In this document: positions 25,674 through 34,912 of the stretch, one piece after another
How positions within the stretch are numbered: position 1 is the stretch's first letter
Layout: every line of letters begins with the position of its first letter
The notes under the pieces: model-generated
Told to the model about the DNA's origin: nothing
Seen by the model: only the letters and a program-made list of their open reading frames with translations
Database searches by the model: none
Translations under genes and position numbers: made by a program
NCBI RefSeq assembly: GCF_030285665.1
Contig: NZ_CP127295.1
Location: 2,976,001-3,040,000 of the forward strand
Length of the DNA: 64,000 nucleotides
From: Amycolatopsis mongoliensis
Lineage (GTDB): Bacteria > Actinomycetota > Actinomycetes > Mycobacteriales > Pseudonocardiaceae
Direction of reading: 5' to 3'

Positions 25674-26459
25674 ATGCCGAACGCTGAGCTGCTCACCCCG
25701 GTCGAGGTGGACTTCCTGTGGGAATCCGCCGGACTGGGCGAGCTGCCGTACCCACTGCGCATCCGCTCGCACGGCGAGACCGTGGACGAGCGGTCGCTGC
25801 TGCGCCGGCGCACGCTGGAAGGGCTGGCCGCGCGCGGGCTGGCCGACGGCCGCGGCCGGCCGGAACCGCACGTCGAGGACTACTTCGGCGTGCTGGCGCA
25901 GTCCGAGCTGAGCCTGGACGCGATCCAGCTGATCGCCCCGGACGCCGAACCGCTGCTGGCGGTCGCCGGCGTGCTGGGCGGGCAGGGGCTGCTGGCGGTG
26001 CAGGACACGCGTGGCCTGCACCTGCAGCCGTGCCCGGTGGACGGGCTGGCGAGCGCGATCGTCTCGCTGCTCCCCGGCGCCCCGCGAGGCTCGGAGAAGT
26101 CGATCACCGTCCCGCTGGAGCAGCTGGTCGGCGCCCACGGCGTCGACTTCATGTCGCGCCGCGGCAACGGCGACGAGCGCGCGTCGGCCGACGAGGACCG
26201 CAAGGCGCTGGCGAAGCTGCACGCCCAGCCGCGGCTGCGCGGGGGCCAGATCGCGGCGAACGCGCGTTCGCGCATGGGCAGCCGCACGCGGACGCCGGTG
26301 CTGAGCTGGTTCGACACGGAGACGGGCCGCTACTTCACCCAGGCGACCCGTGGCCACGACGGCCGCGACTGGATCACGATCGCCCCGGCCGACGCGGCGA
26401 CGCTGCGCCACCGGCTCGGCGAGATGCTCGCGGGAGCGGCGACGACCAGCACGGTCTGA
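25674..26459 (+). CDS. espG: EspG family type VII secretion chaperone
   Basis: 261 residues from ATG 25674. Clear EspG pattern: LTPVEVDFLWESAGLGELPYPL at the N-terminus, VLAQSELSLDAIQL, a central SLLPGAPRGSEKSITVP, and C-terminal RGGQIAANARSRMG then SWFDTETGRYF...TIAPADAATLRHRL. EspG binds the tip of PE-PPE dimers in the cytosol and keeps them soluble for export. It directly follows the PE/PPE-like pair, which supports the role. The symbol denotes family only. Confidence 0.85.
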   Translation: MPNAELLTPVEVDFLWESAGLGELPYPLRIRSHGETVDERSLLRRRTLEGLAARGLADGRGRPEPHVEDYFGVLAQSELSLDAIQLIAPDAEPLLAVAGVLGGQGLLAVQDTRGLHLQPCPVDGLASAIVSLLPGAPRGSEKSITVPLEQLVGAHGVDFMSRRGNGDERASADEDRKALAKLHAQPRLRGGQIAANARSRMGSRTRTPVLSWFDTETGRYFTQATRGHDGRDWITIAPADAATLRHRLGEMLAGAATTSTV

Positions 26460-26607
26460 CGCCGTCGCTCCCGCCTACCGCGGCGCGCGGTGTCCGCGCT
26501 CTCTGCCAAGATCGGGCTCCGGCTTCTCCGAGCGTGCTCGGCCGATGGTCACTTTTTGTCGGTGGTGCGGGCTACGCTGAGCAAGAGTCCGATCCGGGAG
26601 AGTAGTG

Positions 26608-27420
26608 ATGCAAGAGTTCTTCTCGCCGCTGGCGTTCGACTTCCTCTGGGAGTCGGCGCAGGTCGGGGAGCTGCCGTACCCGCTGCTGGTCCGGTCGCAC
26701 GGCGCGACCGAAGACGAGCGCGTCTCGCTGCGCCACCGCGTCGACGCCGAGCTGAAGGCTCGCGGCATCCGCGAACCGCGCGGCAGGCTCGCGCCGCCGA
26801 TCGAGGACGCGCTGCACCTGCTGGCCTTCGCCCCGCTGACCATCGACGCCCTGCACATCCCGCAGTTCGAGGCGCCCACCGTCGGCGTCCTCGCGGCGGC
26901 CGACGACACCAAGGGTGTCCTCGCGGTCCAGGACGCCGACGGCATCTGGCTGCGGGACGTCCCGCCGGACGGCCTGGTCTCCGCCGTCGTCGGGGTGCTC
27001 CCGGCCGGGCCGCGCGGGAGCGAGGCGTCGGTCACACTTCCGCTGGACGACGCGCTGCGGACCGCCCCGATCCGGGTGCCCGTGTCCCTGCCGTCGAACC
27101 CGGGCGAAGAGCGCGGGAAGGCGCGCCGGACGCCGCTGAGCGAGCGCGTCACGGCCGATCCGCGGGAGGCGTACGGCCGCATCTCCGGGCAACCGCGGCA
27201 GCGGGGCGGTCAGCTGGCAGCGAACAGCCGGTCGCAGGTCGGGGCCAAGCAACGGTCCCGGGTGCTGGCCTGGTTCGACACCGCGACCGGGCGCTACCTC
27301 AGCCTCTCCCGCGCAGGTACGGACGGTCGTGAGTGGGTCACGGTCGCCCCGGCCGATCCGGCGACGCTGCGGACCCGGCTGGGCGAGATGGTGAGCAGTG
27401 TGTCCGACGGCACGCGCTAG
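26608..27420 (+). CDS. espG: EspG family type VII secretion chaperone, second copy
   Basis: 270 residues from ATG 26608 (GTG 26605 is an alternative) with GGGAGAG upstream. It parallels the previous gene throughout: FSPLAFDFLWESAQVGELPYPLLV, FAPLTIDALHIPQFE, VLPAGPRGSEASVTLP, GGQLAANSRSQVG and AWFDTATGRYL...TVAPADPATLRTRL. The 148-bp gap suggests its own promoter. Two paralogous chaperones beside one PE/PPE pair suggest subfunctionalisation or a second, distant substrate (inference). Confidence 0.85.
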   Translation: MQEFFSPLAFDFLWESAQVGELPYPLLVRSHGATEDERVSLRHRVDAELKARGIREPRGRLAPPIEDALHLLAFAPLTIDALHIPQFEAPTVGVLAAADDTKGVLAVQDADGIWLRDVPPDGLVSAVVGVLPAGPRGSEASVTLPLDDALRTAPIRVPVSLPSNPGEERGKARRTPLSERVTADPREAYGRISGQPRQRGGQLAANSRSQVGAKQRSRVLAWFDTATGRYLSLSRAGTDGREWVTVAPADPATLRTRLGEMVSSVSDGTR

Positions 27421-27622
27421 CGTGACCGGCGCGGACGCCGAGCGGGAACCCGGGCGCGGTATCGCCCGTTGACCTGCGAGAGGCTCACAGGGGATGAACG
27501 CGGCAGCGGACGGTACCCTGATGGGACGGGTGTCCAGGCACCACGGGTTGTCAAGATCGTGATGGCGGGTATCACAGGAGCCGCCCAACCAGGGAGGGTC
27601 GAGGCCACCAGGGCCGAGTCGT

Positions 27623-30034
27623 ATGAACCGGAAGAGCGTGCTCAGGAACCCACTGCTGTGGATCGTCGCGGGGTTGCTGGCGTTGTTCGCGTACAACACG
27701 ATCTTCGACAGTGATCGTGGGTACACCCAGGCACCCATCTCGGTGGCGAACTCCCAGATCTCGTCGAACAACGTCAAGGAAGCCAGCCTCGAGGACAAGG
27801 AACAGCAGCTCAAACTGCTGCTGGCCAAGCCCATCGACGTCGACGGCCAGCAGGTCACCCAGATCATTTCGCAGTATCCGGCGGATGCCACCCGCCCGAT
27901 CTACGACTCGCTGACGCAGGCGAAGGCCGGCGGCCAGCCGATCAAGTTCACCACCAAGGTGACCCAGCAGGGCGTGCTGACGCAGATCCTCATCTTCGCC
28001 ATCCCGCTCGCCCTCGTGCTGGGCCTGCTGATGTGGATGATGAACAACGCGCAGGGCGGCGGCAACCGCGTCCTCAACTTCGGCAAGTCCAAGGCCAAGC
28101 AGCTGAACAAGGACATGCCCAAGACGACCTTCGGGGACGTCGCGGGTGCCGACGAGGCCGTCGAAGAGCTGTACGAGATCAAGGACTTCCTGCAGAACCC
28201 GGCGCGCTACCAGGCGCTCGGCGCGAAGATCCCGAAGGGCGTGCTGCTCTACGGGCCGCCCGGTACCGGCAAGACGCTGCTCGCGCGAGCCGTCGCCGGC
28301 GAGGCGGGCGTGCCGTTCTACACGATCTCCGGTTCGGACTTCGTCGAGATGTTCGTCGGTGTCGGTGCCTCGCGAGTGCGTGATCTGTTCGAGCAGGCCA
28401 AGCAGAACGCGCCCTGCATCATCTTCGTCGACGAGATCGACGCGGTCGGCCGCCAGCGCGGCGCCGGCCTCGGCGGCGGGCACGACGAGCGCGAGCAGAC
28501 GCTGAACCAGCTGCTCGTCGAGATGGACGGCTTCGACGCCCGCGGCGGCATCATCCTGATCGCGGCCACCAACCGGCCCGACATCCTCGACCCGGCGCTG
28601 CTGCGCCCCGGCCGGTTCGACCGGCAGATCCCGGTGTCCGCGCCCGACCTGCGCGGCCGCAAGGCGATCCTCGAGGTGCACGCCAAGGGCAAGCCGATCG
28701 CCCAGGGCACCGACCTGACCAGCCTGGCCAAGCGGACCGTCGGCATGTCCGGCGCCGACCTGGCGAACGTGCTGAACGAGGCCGCGCTGCTCACCGCCCG
28801 CAAGAACGGGCACGTGATCGGTGACGTCGAGCTGGAGGAGTCCGTCGACCGCGTCGTCGGCGGCCCCGCCCGCAAGAGCCGGATCATCTCCGAAAAGGAG
28901 AAGAAGATCACGGCCTACCACGAGGGCGGGCACGCGCTCGCCGCGTGGGCGATGCCGGACATCGAACCGGTCTACAAGCTGACGATCCTGCCGCGCGGCC
29001 GCACGGGCGGGCACGCGCTGCTCGTCCCGGAGGACGACAAGGACCTGATGACCCGCTCCGAGATGATCGGGCGGCTGGTCTTCGCGATGGGTGGCCGCAC
29101 GGCGGAGGAGCTCGTCTTCCACGAGCCCACCACCGGCGCGTCCTCGGACATCGAGCAGGCGACGAAGATCGCCCGCGCGATGGTCACCGAGTACGGCATG
29201 AGCGCCCGGCTCGGCGCGGTCAAGTACGGCCAGGAGCAGGGCGACCCGTTCCTCGGCCGGTCGGCCGGCCGCCAGGCGGACTACTCGCTCGAGGTGGCGC
29301 ACGAGATCGACGAGGAGGTGCGCAAGCTCATCGAGACGGCGCACACCGAGGCGTGGCACGTGCTCAACACCTACCGCGACGTGCTCGACGAGCTGGTCAT
29401 CGAGCTCCTGGAGAAGGAGACGCTGACCCGCAAGGACCTGGAACGGATCTTCGCGACGGTCGAGAAGCGCCCGCACATCACCGTGTTCAACGAGTTCGGT
29501 GAGCGGACGCCGTCGGACAAGCCGCCGATCAAGACCCCGGGCGAGCTGGCGATGGAGCGCGGCGAGCCGTGGCCGCCGCCGGAGAAGGAGAAGCCGGTCC
29601 TGAAGCCGGAGCCGACCCCGGTCGGCACCGCCCAGGGCGCGGGCGAGCTGCCCGGCGGCCCGCCGTACCCGGCGCCGGCCGACCCCAACGCCAACCCGTA
29701 CGCCCCGCCGCAGCCGGGCGCCTACCCGAACGGCGGCCGTCCCTACGGCGGCCCGAACGGTGGTCCCAACGGCACGGCGCACTGGCCGCAGAACCACGGC
29801 GGCCAGCAGGCCGGCGGCTACCCGGGTGGCCCGGTGGGCCAGAGCGGCCCCCCGAACTACGGTGCTCCTCCGGGCTGGACGCCCGCGACCTCGCCGGGCG
29901 GTCAGCCGGGCCAGTCGTGGCGGCCCGGTGGTGAAGAACGCCCTCGTGAGCACGGCTGGTTCGCCGACCAAGCCGGCAACCAGCAGAGCGAGGGGGAGCG
30001 TCGTGACGTGGACGGACCAGAGAAGTCCCAGTGA
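27623..30034 (+). CDS. ftsH: ATP-dependent zinc metalloprotease FtsH
   Basis: 803 residues. Two membrane segments (~9-25 and ~112-135) flank an extracytoplasmic domain. AAA+ module: Walker A GPPGTGKT (~211), Walker [12 protein letters not shown], and SRH with [18 protein letters not shown]. Protease HEGGH (~433) with the downstream Asp ligand in [11 protein letters not shown]. The tail from ~650 is a Pro/Gly/Asn-rich extension found in actinomycete FtsH. It degrades misassembled membrane proteins. The upstream 200-bp region probably holds the promoter. The 3' end overlaps the folE start by 32 bp, as in the conserved ftsH-fol operon. Confidence 0.96.
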   Translation: MNRKSVLRNPLLWIVAGLLALFAYNTIFDSDRGYTQAPISVANSQISSNNVKEASLEDKEQQLKLLLAKPIDVDGQQVTQIISQYPADATRPIYDSLTQAKAGGQPIKFTTKVTQQGVLTQILIFAIPLALVLGLLMWMMNNAQGGGNRVLNFGKSKAKQLNKDMPKTTFGDVAGADEAVEELYEIKDFLQNPARYQALGAKIPKGVLLYGPPGTGKTLLARAVAGEAGVPFYTISGSDFVEMFVGVGASRVRDLFEQAKQNAPCIIFVDEIDAVGRQRGAGLGGGHDEREQTLNQLLVEMDGFDARGGIILIAATNRPDILDPALLRPGRFDRQIPVSAPDLRGRKAILEVHAKGKPIAQGTDLTSLAKRTVGMSGADLANVLNEAALLTARKNGHVIGDVELEESVDRVVGGPARKSRIISEKEKKITAYHEGGHALAAWAMPDIEPVYKLTILPRGRTGGHALLVPEDDKDLMTRSEMIGRLVFAMGGRTAEELVFHEPTTGASSDIEQATKIARAMVTEYGMSARLGAVKYGQEQGDPFLGRSAGRQADYSLEVAHEIDEEVRKLIETAHTEAWHVLNTYRDVLDELVIELLEKETLTRKDLERIFATVEKRPHITVFNEFGERTPSDKPPIKTPGELAMERGEPWPPPEKEKPVLKPEPTPVGTAQGAGELPGGPPYPAPADPNANPYAPPQPGAYPNGGRPYGGPNGGPNGTAHWPQNHGGQQAGGYPGGPVGQSGPPNYGAPPGWTPATSPGGQPGQSWRPGGEERPREHGWFADQAGNQQSEGERRDVDGPEKSQ

Positions 30035-31589
30035 TGCCGACCGCCCGGTCTTCGACCAGGACCGGGCGGAGAAGGCGATCCGCGAGCTCCTCCTGGCGTG
30101 CGGCGAAGACCCGGAGCGGGACGGTCTGAAGGAGACACCCGCCCGGGTGGCCCGGGCGTACCACGAGATGTTCGCCGGGCTGTACACCGAGCCGGACTCG
30201 GTGCTGGACCGCACTTTCGACGAGTCCCACGAAGAACTGGTGCTGGTCACGGACATCCCGATGTTCAGCCAGTGCGTGCCGAGCAAGCAGACGGTGAACG
30301 CCGTGGGCGGCCGCAAGCAGGCCGCCGACGTGCAGGTGGGCGACAAGCTGTGGACGCTCGTCGGTGGCAACGTCGAGGAGACCGAGGTCACCGAGATCAG
30401 CTCGCACCAAACGCGTGAGCTGGTCGAGGTGAAGACCTCGGTGGGCAAGTTCCAGGTCACCCCGGACCATCCTCTGGCGACTCCCGAAGGCTGGAAGGAA
30501 GCCAAGGACGTCGAGGGCACCTTCATCGAGTGGACGCACGCCAAGAAGCTCTGCCGCAACCGGTGGCGGCCGACCCTCGGGTACGACTTCGGCTACGTGG
30601 TCGGAACCGTCTGTGCCGATGGCACGGTCGCCGACCGGTATGTGTCCCTCGTGGTCAACGACCGGGACTACGCGAAGAAGTTCGCCGAGTCGCTGTACCG
30701 TGCGTTCGGCATCGACGCGAAGGTTGAGCCGACCTCCCGGCCGTCGGGCTATCTGGGGCACCTGCCCGGCTTCCGGGTCCGGGTGGTGTCGTCCTTCCTC
30801 GCCGACCTGATGCGGCAGTACGTCGGCGGCGACGCGCACCACATGCGTCAGCGGTTCCCGATGGTGGTCCTCAACGACTTGTCGACGTTCAACGGCTTCC
30901 TCGACGGATACGTCGACGGCGACGGGCACCGCAGCAAGTTTTCGGCGGGACGCATCATCGCGAGTGCCAACACGCCGTTCCTCGAGGACTTGGCGACGGT
31001 CATCGGCGCCCGGTTCACGGCCAACACCGGTGACGCTGCGTCCCGCCTGTACGTGGCGGACAGCTGGTTCCGCAAGCACGGCTTCCCCCAAGACGACTAT
31101 GCGACCGACCTCATCGAGTCCGAGTACGTGCAGGTCGAGTCGGTGACGCCCGTGACGGCATCGGGAACAAAGCCTTATACGGTTTACAGTTTCAAATGCG
31201 AACCGCATCCGACGTTTTTGATCGCGGGACATTTGACTCATAACTGTGAGCACCACCTGGTGCCCTTCCACGGCGTCGCGCACGTCGGGTACATCCCGAA
31301 CGCCGCCGGGAAGGTCACCGGGCTCTCGAAGCTCGCCCGGCTCGTCGACCTCTACGCCAAGCGACCCCAGGTCCAGGAGCGCCTGACCTCCCAGGTCGCC
31401 GACGCCATCGTGCGGAAGCTCGAGCCGCGCGGCGTCATCGTCGTGATCGAGGCCGAGCACCTGTGCATGGCCATGCGCGGCATCCGGAAGCCCGGCGCTC
31501 GCACGACCACCTCGGCGGTCCGCGGGCAGCTGAAGAACTCCGCGTCGTCCCGGGCGGAGGCGCTCGACCTGATCAGGGCGCGCCGGTGA
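30003..31589 (+). CDS. folE: GTP cyclohydrolase I interrupted by an in-frame intein
   Basis: 528-codon precursor from GTG 30003 (site GAGGGGGAG). The extein parts are residues 1-90 and 415-528, together 204 residues, the normal FolE length. FolE makes 7,8-dihydroneopterin triphosphate from GTP, the first folate step. Seen in the C-extein: [18 protein letters not shown] with zinc ligands Cys and His, and LCMAMRGI with the third ligand Cys. The intein interrupts between Gln90 and this Cys-Glu-His-His motif, so no active FolE can form without splicing. It heads a folE-folP-folB-folK run with ATGA/GTGA overlaps. Confidence 0.95.
   Translation: MTWTDQRSPSDADRPVFDQDRAEKAIRELLLACGEDPERDGLKETPARVARAYHEMFAGLYTEPDSVLDRTFDESHEELVLVTDIPMFSQCVPSKQTVNAVGGRKQAADVQVGDKLWTLVGGNVEETEVTEISSHQTRELVEVKTSVGKFQVTPDHPLATPEGWKEAKDVEGTFIEWTHAKKLCRNRWRPTLGYDFGYVVGTVCADGTVADRYVSLVVNDRDYAKKFAESLYRAFGIDAKVEPTSRPSGYLGHLPGFRVRVVSSFLADLMRQYVGGDAHHMRQRFPMVVLNDLSTFNGFLDGYVDGDGHRSKFSAGRIIASANTPFLEDLATVIGARFTANTGDAASRLYVADSWFRKHGFPQDDYATDLIESEYVQVESVTPVTASGTKPYTVYSFKCEPHPTFLIAGHLTHNCEHHLVPFHGVAHVGYIPNAAGKVTGLSKLARLVDLYAKRPQVQERLTSQVADAIVRKLEPRGVIVVIEAEHLCMAMRGIRKPGARTTTSAVRGQLKNSASSRAEALDLIRARR
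30273..31244 (+). mobile_element. class 1 intein with LAGLIDADG homing endonuclease in FolE
   Basis: 324 residues, starting at Cys ([13 protein letters not shown], block A), with block [18 protein letters not shown] (TxxH), two LAGLIDADG helices ([11 protein letters not shown] at ~30595-30627 and [10 protein letters not shown] at ~30898-30927, each keeping its catalytic Asp), block [18 protein letters not shown] and block G HLTHN, then Cys+1 of the C-extein. All splice-junction residues (Cys1, TxxH, penultimate His, terminal Asn, Cys+1) are present, so splicing should work. The last 90 bp (31161-31250) are only 41/90 G+C, against ~70% around, which suggests foreign origin. Confidence 0.95.
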
Positions 31590-32431
31590 GCGTGGGGCTT
31601 CCCGCTCCCGGCCGGTGCGTCGTGATGGGCGTGCTGAACGTGACGCCCGATTCCTTTTCGGACGGTGGCCGGTACCTCGGGCTCGACCAGGCGCTGGAAC
31701 ACGCCCGCGAGATGTGGACGCGCGGGGCCGACCTGATCGACGTCGGCGGCGAGTCGACCCGGCCGGGCGCGGCCCGGGTGGACGCCGACACCGAACTGCA
31801 GCGCATCATCCCGGTGATCCGCACCCTCGCCGGCGAAGGCATCCAGCTGTCGGTCGACACGACACGGGCCTCCGTCGCCGCCGCGGCGCTCGAAGCCGGG
31901 GCGAAGGTGATCAACGACGTCTCGGGCGGGCTGGCCGACCCGGGCATGGCGCGCGTCGCGGCCGACTCCGGGGCGCCGTGGGTGCTGATGCACTGGCGCG
32001 GGCACAGCAAGGACATGCAGGCCCTCGCGAAGTACGAAGACGTGGTCGCCGACGTCCGCGCCGAGCTGCTGTCCAGAGTGGACGAAGCGCTCGCGGCGGG
32101 TGTCGCCGAGAGCGCGATCGTGCTGGACCCCGGGCTGGGCTTCGCGAAGAACGCCGAGCACGACTGGGCGTTGCTGCGCGGGCTGGATTCGTTGCTCTCC
32201 CTGGGTTTCCCGGTACTCGTCGGCGCTTCGCGAAAACGGTTTCTCGGCCGCCTGCTGTCCGGCAAGGACGGCACGCCGCGTCCGCCGGACGGCCGTGAGG
32301 ACGCCACCGCCGCGATCTCCGCGCTCGCCGCGGCCGCGGGCGCGTGGGGCGTGCGGGTGCACGAGGTCGGGGCGTCGCTGGACGCGGTCGCCGTGGCCGC
32401 CGCTTGGTGGAAGGGTTCGCCGGATGTCTGA
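31586..32431 (+). CDS. folP: dihydropteroate synthase
   Basis: 281 residues from GTG 31586, overlapping the folE stop. TIM barrel that condenses DHPPP with p-aminobenzoate; the sulfonamide target. Seen: [31 protein letters not shown] (PABA loop), [17 protein letters not shown] and the [14 protein letters not shown] region. All catalytic motifs are intact. Next in operon order is folB with an ATG overlap. Confidence 0.96.
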   Translation: MSVGLPAPGRCVVMGVLNVTPDSFSDGGRYLGLDQALEHAREMWTRGADLIDVGGESTRPGAARVDADTELQRIIPVIRTLAGEGIQLSVDTTRASVAAAALEAGAKVINDVSGGLADPGMARVAADSGAPWVLMHWRGHSKDMQALAKYEDVVADVRAELLSRVDEALAAGVAESAIVLDPGLGFAKNAEHDWALLRGLDSLLSLGFPVLVGASRKRFLGRLLSGKDGTPRPPDGREDATAAISALAAAAGAWGVRVHEVGASLDAVAVAAAWWKGSPDV

Positions 32432-32783
32432 CCGGATCACGCTGACCGGCCTGCGCGTGTTCGGCCGCCACGGCGTGTTCGAGCACGAGAAGCGGGACGG
32501 GCAGGAGTTCGTCGTCGACATCACGGTGTGGCTGGACCTCGGGCCGGCCGCCGCGTCGGACGACCTGACCAAGACCCTGCACTACGGCGAGCTAGCCGAG
32601 CTGGCGGCGGGAATCGTCGCGGGCGAGCCGTACGACCTCATCGAGAGCGTCGCGGGCAAGATCGCCGACGAGGTGCTGCGCGACGAGCGGCTGGACGCGG
32701 TCGAGGTGACGGTGCACAAGCCGTCCGCGCCGATCCCGCTGACCTTCGACGACGTCGCGGTGACGGTGCGGCGGGACCGGTGA
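32424..32783 (+). CDS. folB: dihydroneopterin aldolase
   Basis: 119 residues from ATG 32424, overlapping the folP stop. Typical Fol[30 protein letters not shown] with the conserved GxHGxxxx[10 protein letters not shown], the pterin-binding ESVAGKIAD and catalytic-lysine segment [10 protein letters not shown]. It cleaves dihydroneopterin to 6-hydroxymethyl-dihydropterin and glycolaldehyde and forms a ring-shaped octamer. Coupled to folK by a 4-bp overlap. Confidence 0.95.
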   Translation: MSDRITLTGLRVFGRHGVFEHEKRDGQEFVVDITVWLDLGPAAASDDLTKTLHYGELAELAAGIVAGEPYDLIESVAGKIADEVLRDERLDAVEVTVHKPSAPIPLTFDDVAVTVRRDR

Positions 32784-33271
32784 GCCGCGCGGTGCTTTCG
32801 CTGGGCTCGAACCTCGGCGACCGGCTCGGCTTCCTGGAGCTGGCACTGGACGCCGTGCGGCCCGCGCTGGTCGCGGTGTCGAGCGTGTACGAAACCAAGG
32901 CGTGGGGCGTCGAGGACCAGCCGGACTTCCTGAACGCGGTGTGCGTGGTCGACGACCCGGAGCGCGACCACTGGGCGTGGCTGCGCACGGGCCAGGCGGC
33001 CGAGCGGGCGGCGGGCCGGGTGCGCGAGCTGCGCTGGGGCCCGCGGACGCTGGACGTCGACGTGGTCACGGTGGACGGCGTCACGTCCGACGACCCGGAG
33101 CTGCTGCTGCCGCACCCGGGAACGCCGGACCGCGCGAGCGTGCTGGTGCCGTGGGCGGAGATCGAGCCGGCCGCGGTGCTGCCGGGGCACGGCCCGATCG
33201 CCGGGCTGCTCGCCGCGCGCCCGGCGGACGAGATCGCTACGGTCCGTCGTACCGACCTCGCCCTGCGCTGA
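32780..33271 (+). CDS. folK: 6-hydroxymethyl-dihydropterin pyrophosphokinase (HPPK)
   Basis: 163 residues from GTG 32780, overlapping folB. Seen: [33 protein letters not shown], and [12 protein letters not shown], the ATP/Mg-binding RTLDIDI motif. It transfers pyrophosphate from ATP to give DHPPP, the FolP substrate. Last gene of the fol run; an imperfect hairpin follows before the convergent MerR gene. In mycobacteria DUF3180 follows folK directly; here the MerR gene has been inserted between them. Confidence 0.95.
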   Translation: MSRAVLSLGSNLGDRLGFLELALDAVRPALVAVSSVYETKAWGVEDQPDFLNAVCVVDDPERDHWAWLRTGQAAERAAGRVRELRWGPRTLDVDVVTVDGVTSDDPELLLPHPGTPDRASVLVPWAEIEPAAVLPGHGPIAGLLAARPADEIATVRRTDLALR

Positions 33272-33290
33272 GCAAGTCAAGACCCCGGCG

Positions 33291-33336
33291 CCCGGTGATC
33301 GCCGAGTTGCGCTCGCAGGTCGGCGATCGGACCGGG
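33291..33336. terminator. imperfect hairpin between folK and the convergent MerR gene
   Basis: CCCGGTGATCGCCGA (33291-33305) pairs with TCGGCGATC..ACCGGG (33320-33336) with a small bulge. No clear U-tract. Confidence 0.5.
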
Positions 33337-34272
33337 TCAGCCGCGCAGGGCGGCGATCATGAAGCCGACCGCCGGCCGGGTCGTCGGGAACGGGGGCCAG
33401 CCGTTGATGATCCCCAGCAGCTTCCAGTAGTGCTCGGCCCGCGGGTCGCCGCCCGCGGCGAAGCGGTCGGCCAGCTCGTGGCGGAACTCCGCCGACGCCG
33501 GGTCCTGGTCCGGCCGGGCCGAAGCCGCCGCGATCTCCGCCGCAAGCGTTTGCCCTGCCTCGGACGTCGGGCTTTCCTCCGCGTCGACGGCCTCCTGGGC
33601 GCGCGCCATCCACGCGTTCCAGTTCTCCCGCCAGGCCGAAGACGGCTGCTCGAACTCCCCTTCGCGGATCTGCCGCGCCTGGGTTTCGCTCATGCCGCGG
33701 ATCAGGGCCCGGAAGTCCGGGTCCTGCACCAGCTCGGCGAACTCGATCCAGGCCTCGAGCTGCTCCGGCGTCGGGTCGTCGGGCAGCTCCGGCTTGCCCG
33801 CGCGCATGCGCCGGTAGAACTCCTCGTCGATCTCCAGCCCGGAGACCATCTCGTCCCAGAACTCGTCGACCAGCCGTTTGCGCTCTTCGTCGGACATCGA
33901 CGCGAGACGGTTCATCAGGTTCACTTCCTCCAGCTCGGAATCACGCTTGGCCACCGCGCGCAGCACCGCCCGGCGCAGCCGGAGCCGCCGGATCTGCTCG
34001 TCCAGCGCCTCGACGTGCCGGGTCGCCAGCTCGCCGACCGTCGCCGACTGCGTCAACGCCGCCGAGACGTCGGCGAGGCCCAGGCCCAGCTCCCGCAGCG
34101 TGCGGACGAGCTCGAGCCGGGCCATCGCCGCCGCGTCGTAGAGCCGGTAGCCGGCGTCCGTCCGGTCGGTCGGGGGCAGCAGGCCCTCGTCCGAGTAGAA
34201 GCGGATGGTCTTGACCGGCAGGCCGGTCCGCCGGGCCAGCTCGCCGATGGTGAAGGTCGCGGTGGTGCCCAC
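33337..34272 (-). CDS. MerR family regulator with large C-terminal domain
   Basis: 311 residues from GTG 34272. The N-terminal winged HTH (FTIGELARRTGLPVKTIRFYSDEGLL, then GYRLYDAAAMARLELV) is typical MerR, followed by the dimerisation helix. Residues ~120-311 form an unusual large helical, Trp-rich effector domain without metal-binding cysteines, so it likely senses an organic molecule or a protein. The usual pick, ATG 34281, lies within the -10 of a MerR-type promoter; starting at GTG 34272 gives a leaderless mRNA and the same layout as the other two such promoters here. Probably autoregulated; it is inserted into the folK-DUF3180 synteny. Confidence 0.85.
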   Translation of the reverse strand: MGTTATFTIGELARRTGLPVKTIRFYSDEGLLPPTDRTDAGYRLYDAAAMARLELVRTLRELGLGLADVSAALTQSATVGELATRHVEALDEQIRRLRLRRAVLRAVAKRDSELEEVNLMNRLASMSDEERKRLVDEFWDEMVSGLEIDEEFYRRMRAGKPELPDDPTPEQLEAWIEFAELVQDPDFRALIRGMSETQARQIREGEFEQPSSAWRENWNAWMARAQEAVDAEESPTSEAGQTLAAEIAAASARPDQDPASAEFRHELADRFAAGGDPRAEHYWKLLGIINGWPPFPTTRPAVGFMIAALRG

Positions 34273-34279
34273 AAGACGC

Positions 34280-34310
34280 ATGATGAACTCTCCAGTAAGG
34301 GGAGAGTCAA
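34280..34310 (-). promoter_or_regulatory. MerR-type promoter of the MerR gene (autoregulation)
   Basis: Minus strand: -35 TTGACT (34310-34305), 19-bp spacer (34304-34286) holding the near-palindrome CTCCCCTTACTGGAG, and -10 CATCAT (34285-34280). Seven bases then separate it from GTG 34272. The operator half-site equals that in front of the L11 paralogue. Confidence 0.65.
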
Positions 34311-34390
34311 CCTTAGGCTTCCGGGGCCCGGCTGGCGAAGCCCCGGCCGGGTGCGAAGCACCGGATGTCCCAGCTCGGTACGGTTGAGTC

Positions 34391-34852
34391 ATGCACTTCA
34401 CCCGGCCCCGTGACCTGGTGGTGGCCGGGCTGCTCGGCCTGGTCCTCGGCTACCTGCTCTTCCTGGTCGCGTACGGCTCACTGCCCCAGTTGCCGACGCT
34501 CGCCGGCGTCACCTTCGCCGTGCTGGCCGTGATCGAGGCCGGGCTCGCGTTTTCCATTCGCTCCCGGATCAAGAACGGCCGCGTCGTTGCCGCTATCGGG
34601 ATCGCTCGATCGGTGGCGCTCGCCAAGGCTTCGTCACTCGCCGGAGCGTTCATGGGCGGTGCCTGGCTGGCCGCGCTCGCCTACGTTCTGCCGCGACGTG
34701 ACGAATTCGTCGCGGCGGTGCTCGACACCCGCGCCGGCGTGGTCGGCGTGGTGTCCTCGGCGGCCCTGGTAGCTGCGGGTTTGTGGCTCGAGCACTGCTG
34801 CCGGACCCCTCGTGACCAAGACCGGGAACACACCCGCGGGACGACCGGTTAG
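34391..34852 (+). CDS. DUF3180 membrane protein (Rv3605c-like)
   Basis: 153 residues with four membrane segments: DLVVAGLLGLVLGYLLFLVAYG, VTFAVLAVIEAGLAFSI, a helix with RSVALAKASSLAGAFMGGAW, and VVGVVSSAALVAAGLW. The ALAKASS..GA..GG motif is the family's most conserved part. Function unknown, but it follows folK in nearly all actinobacteria. It is divergent from the MerR gene. Confidence 0.88.
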   Translation: MHFTRPRDLVVAGLLGLVLGYLLFLVAYGSLPQLPTLAGVTFAVLAVIEAGLAFSIRSRIKNGRVVAAIGIARSVALAKASSLAGAFMGGAWLAALAYVLPRRDEFVAAVLDTRAGVVGVVSSAALVAAGLWLEHCCRTPRDQDREHTRGTTG

Positions 34853-34912
34853 CGCTGGAATCCCACCGCTCGCGGGACCGAGTAGGTCTCGTTCGGATTA
34901 CGAGCAGGTACG

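Noticed and set aside
27572..30559. 995-codon open frame on the minus strand over ftsH
   Set aside because: Antisense to ftsH; Leu/Asp/Arg/Val-rich translation without motifs.
30003..31589. folE as a frameshifted or disrupted pseudogene
   Set aside because: The insert is in frame, has every intein motif and leaves two exteins that sum to a normal FolE.
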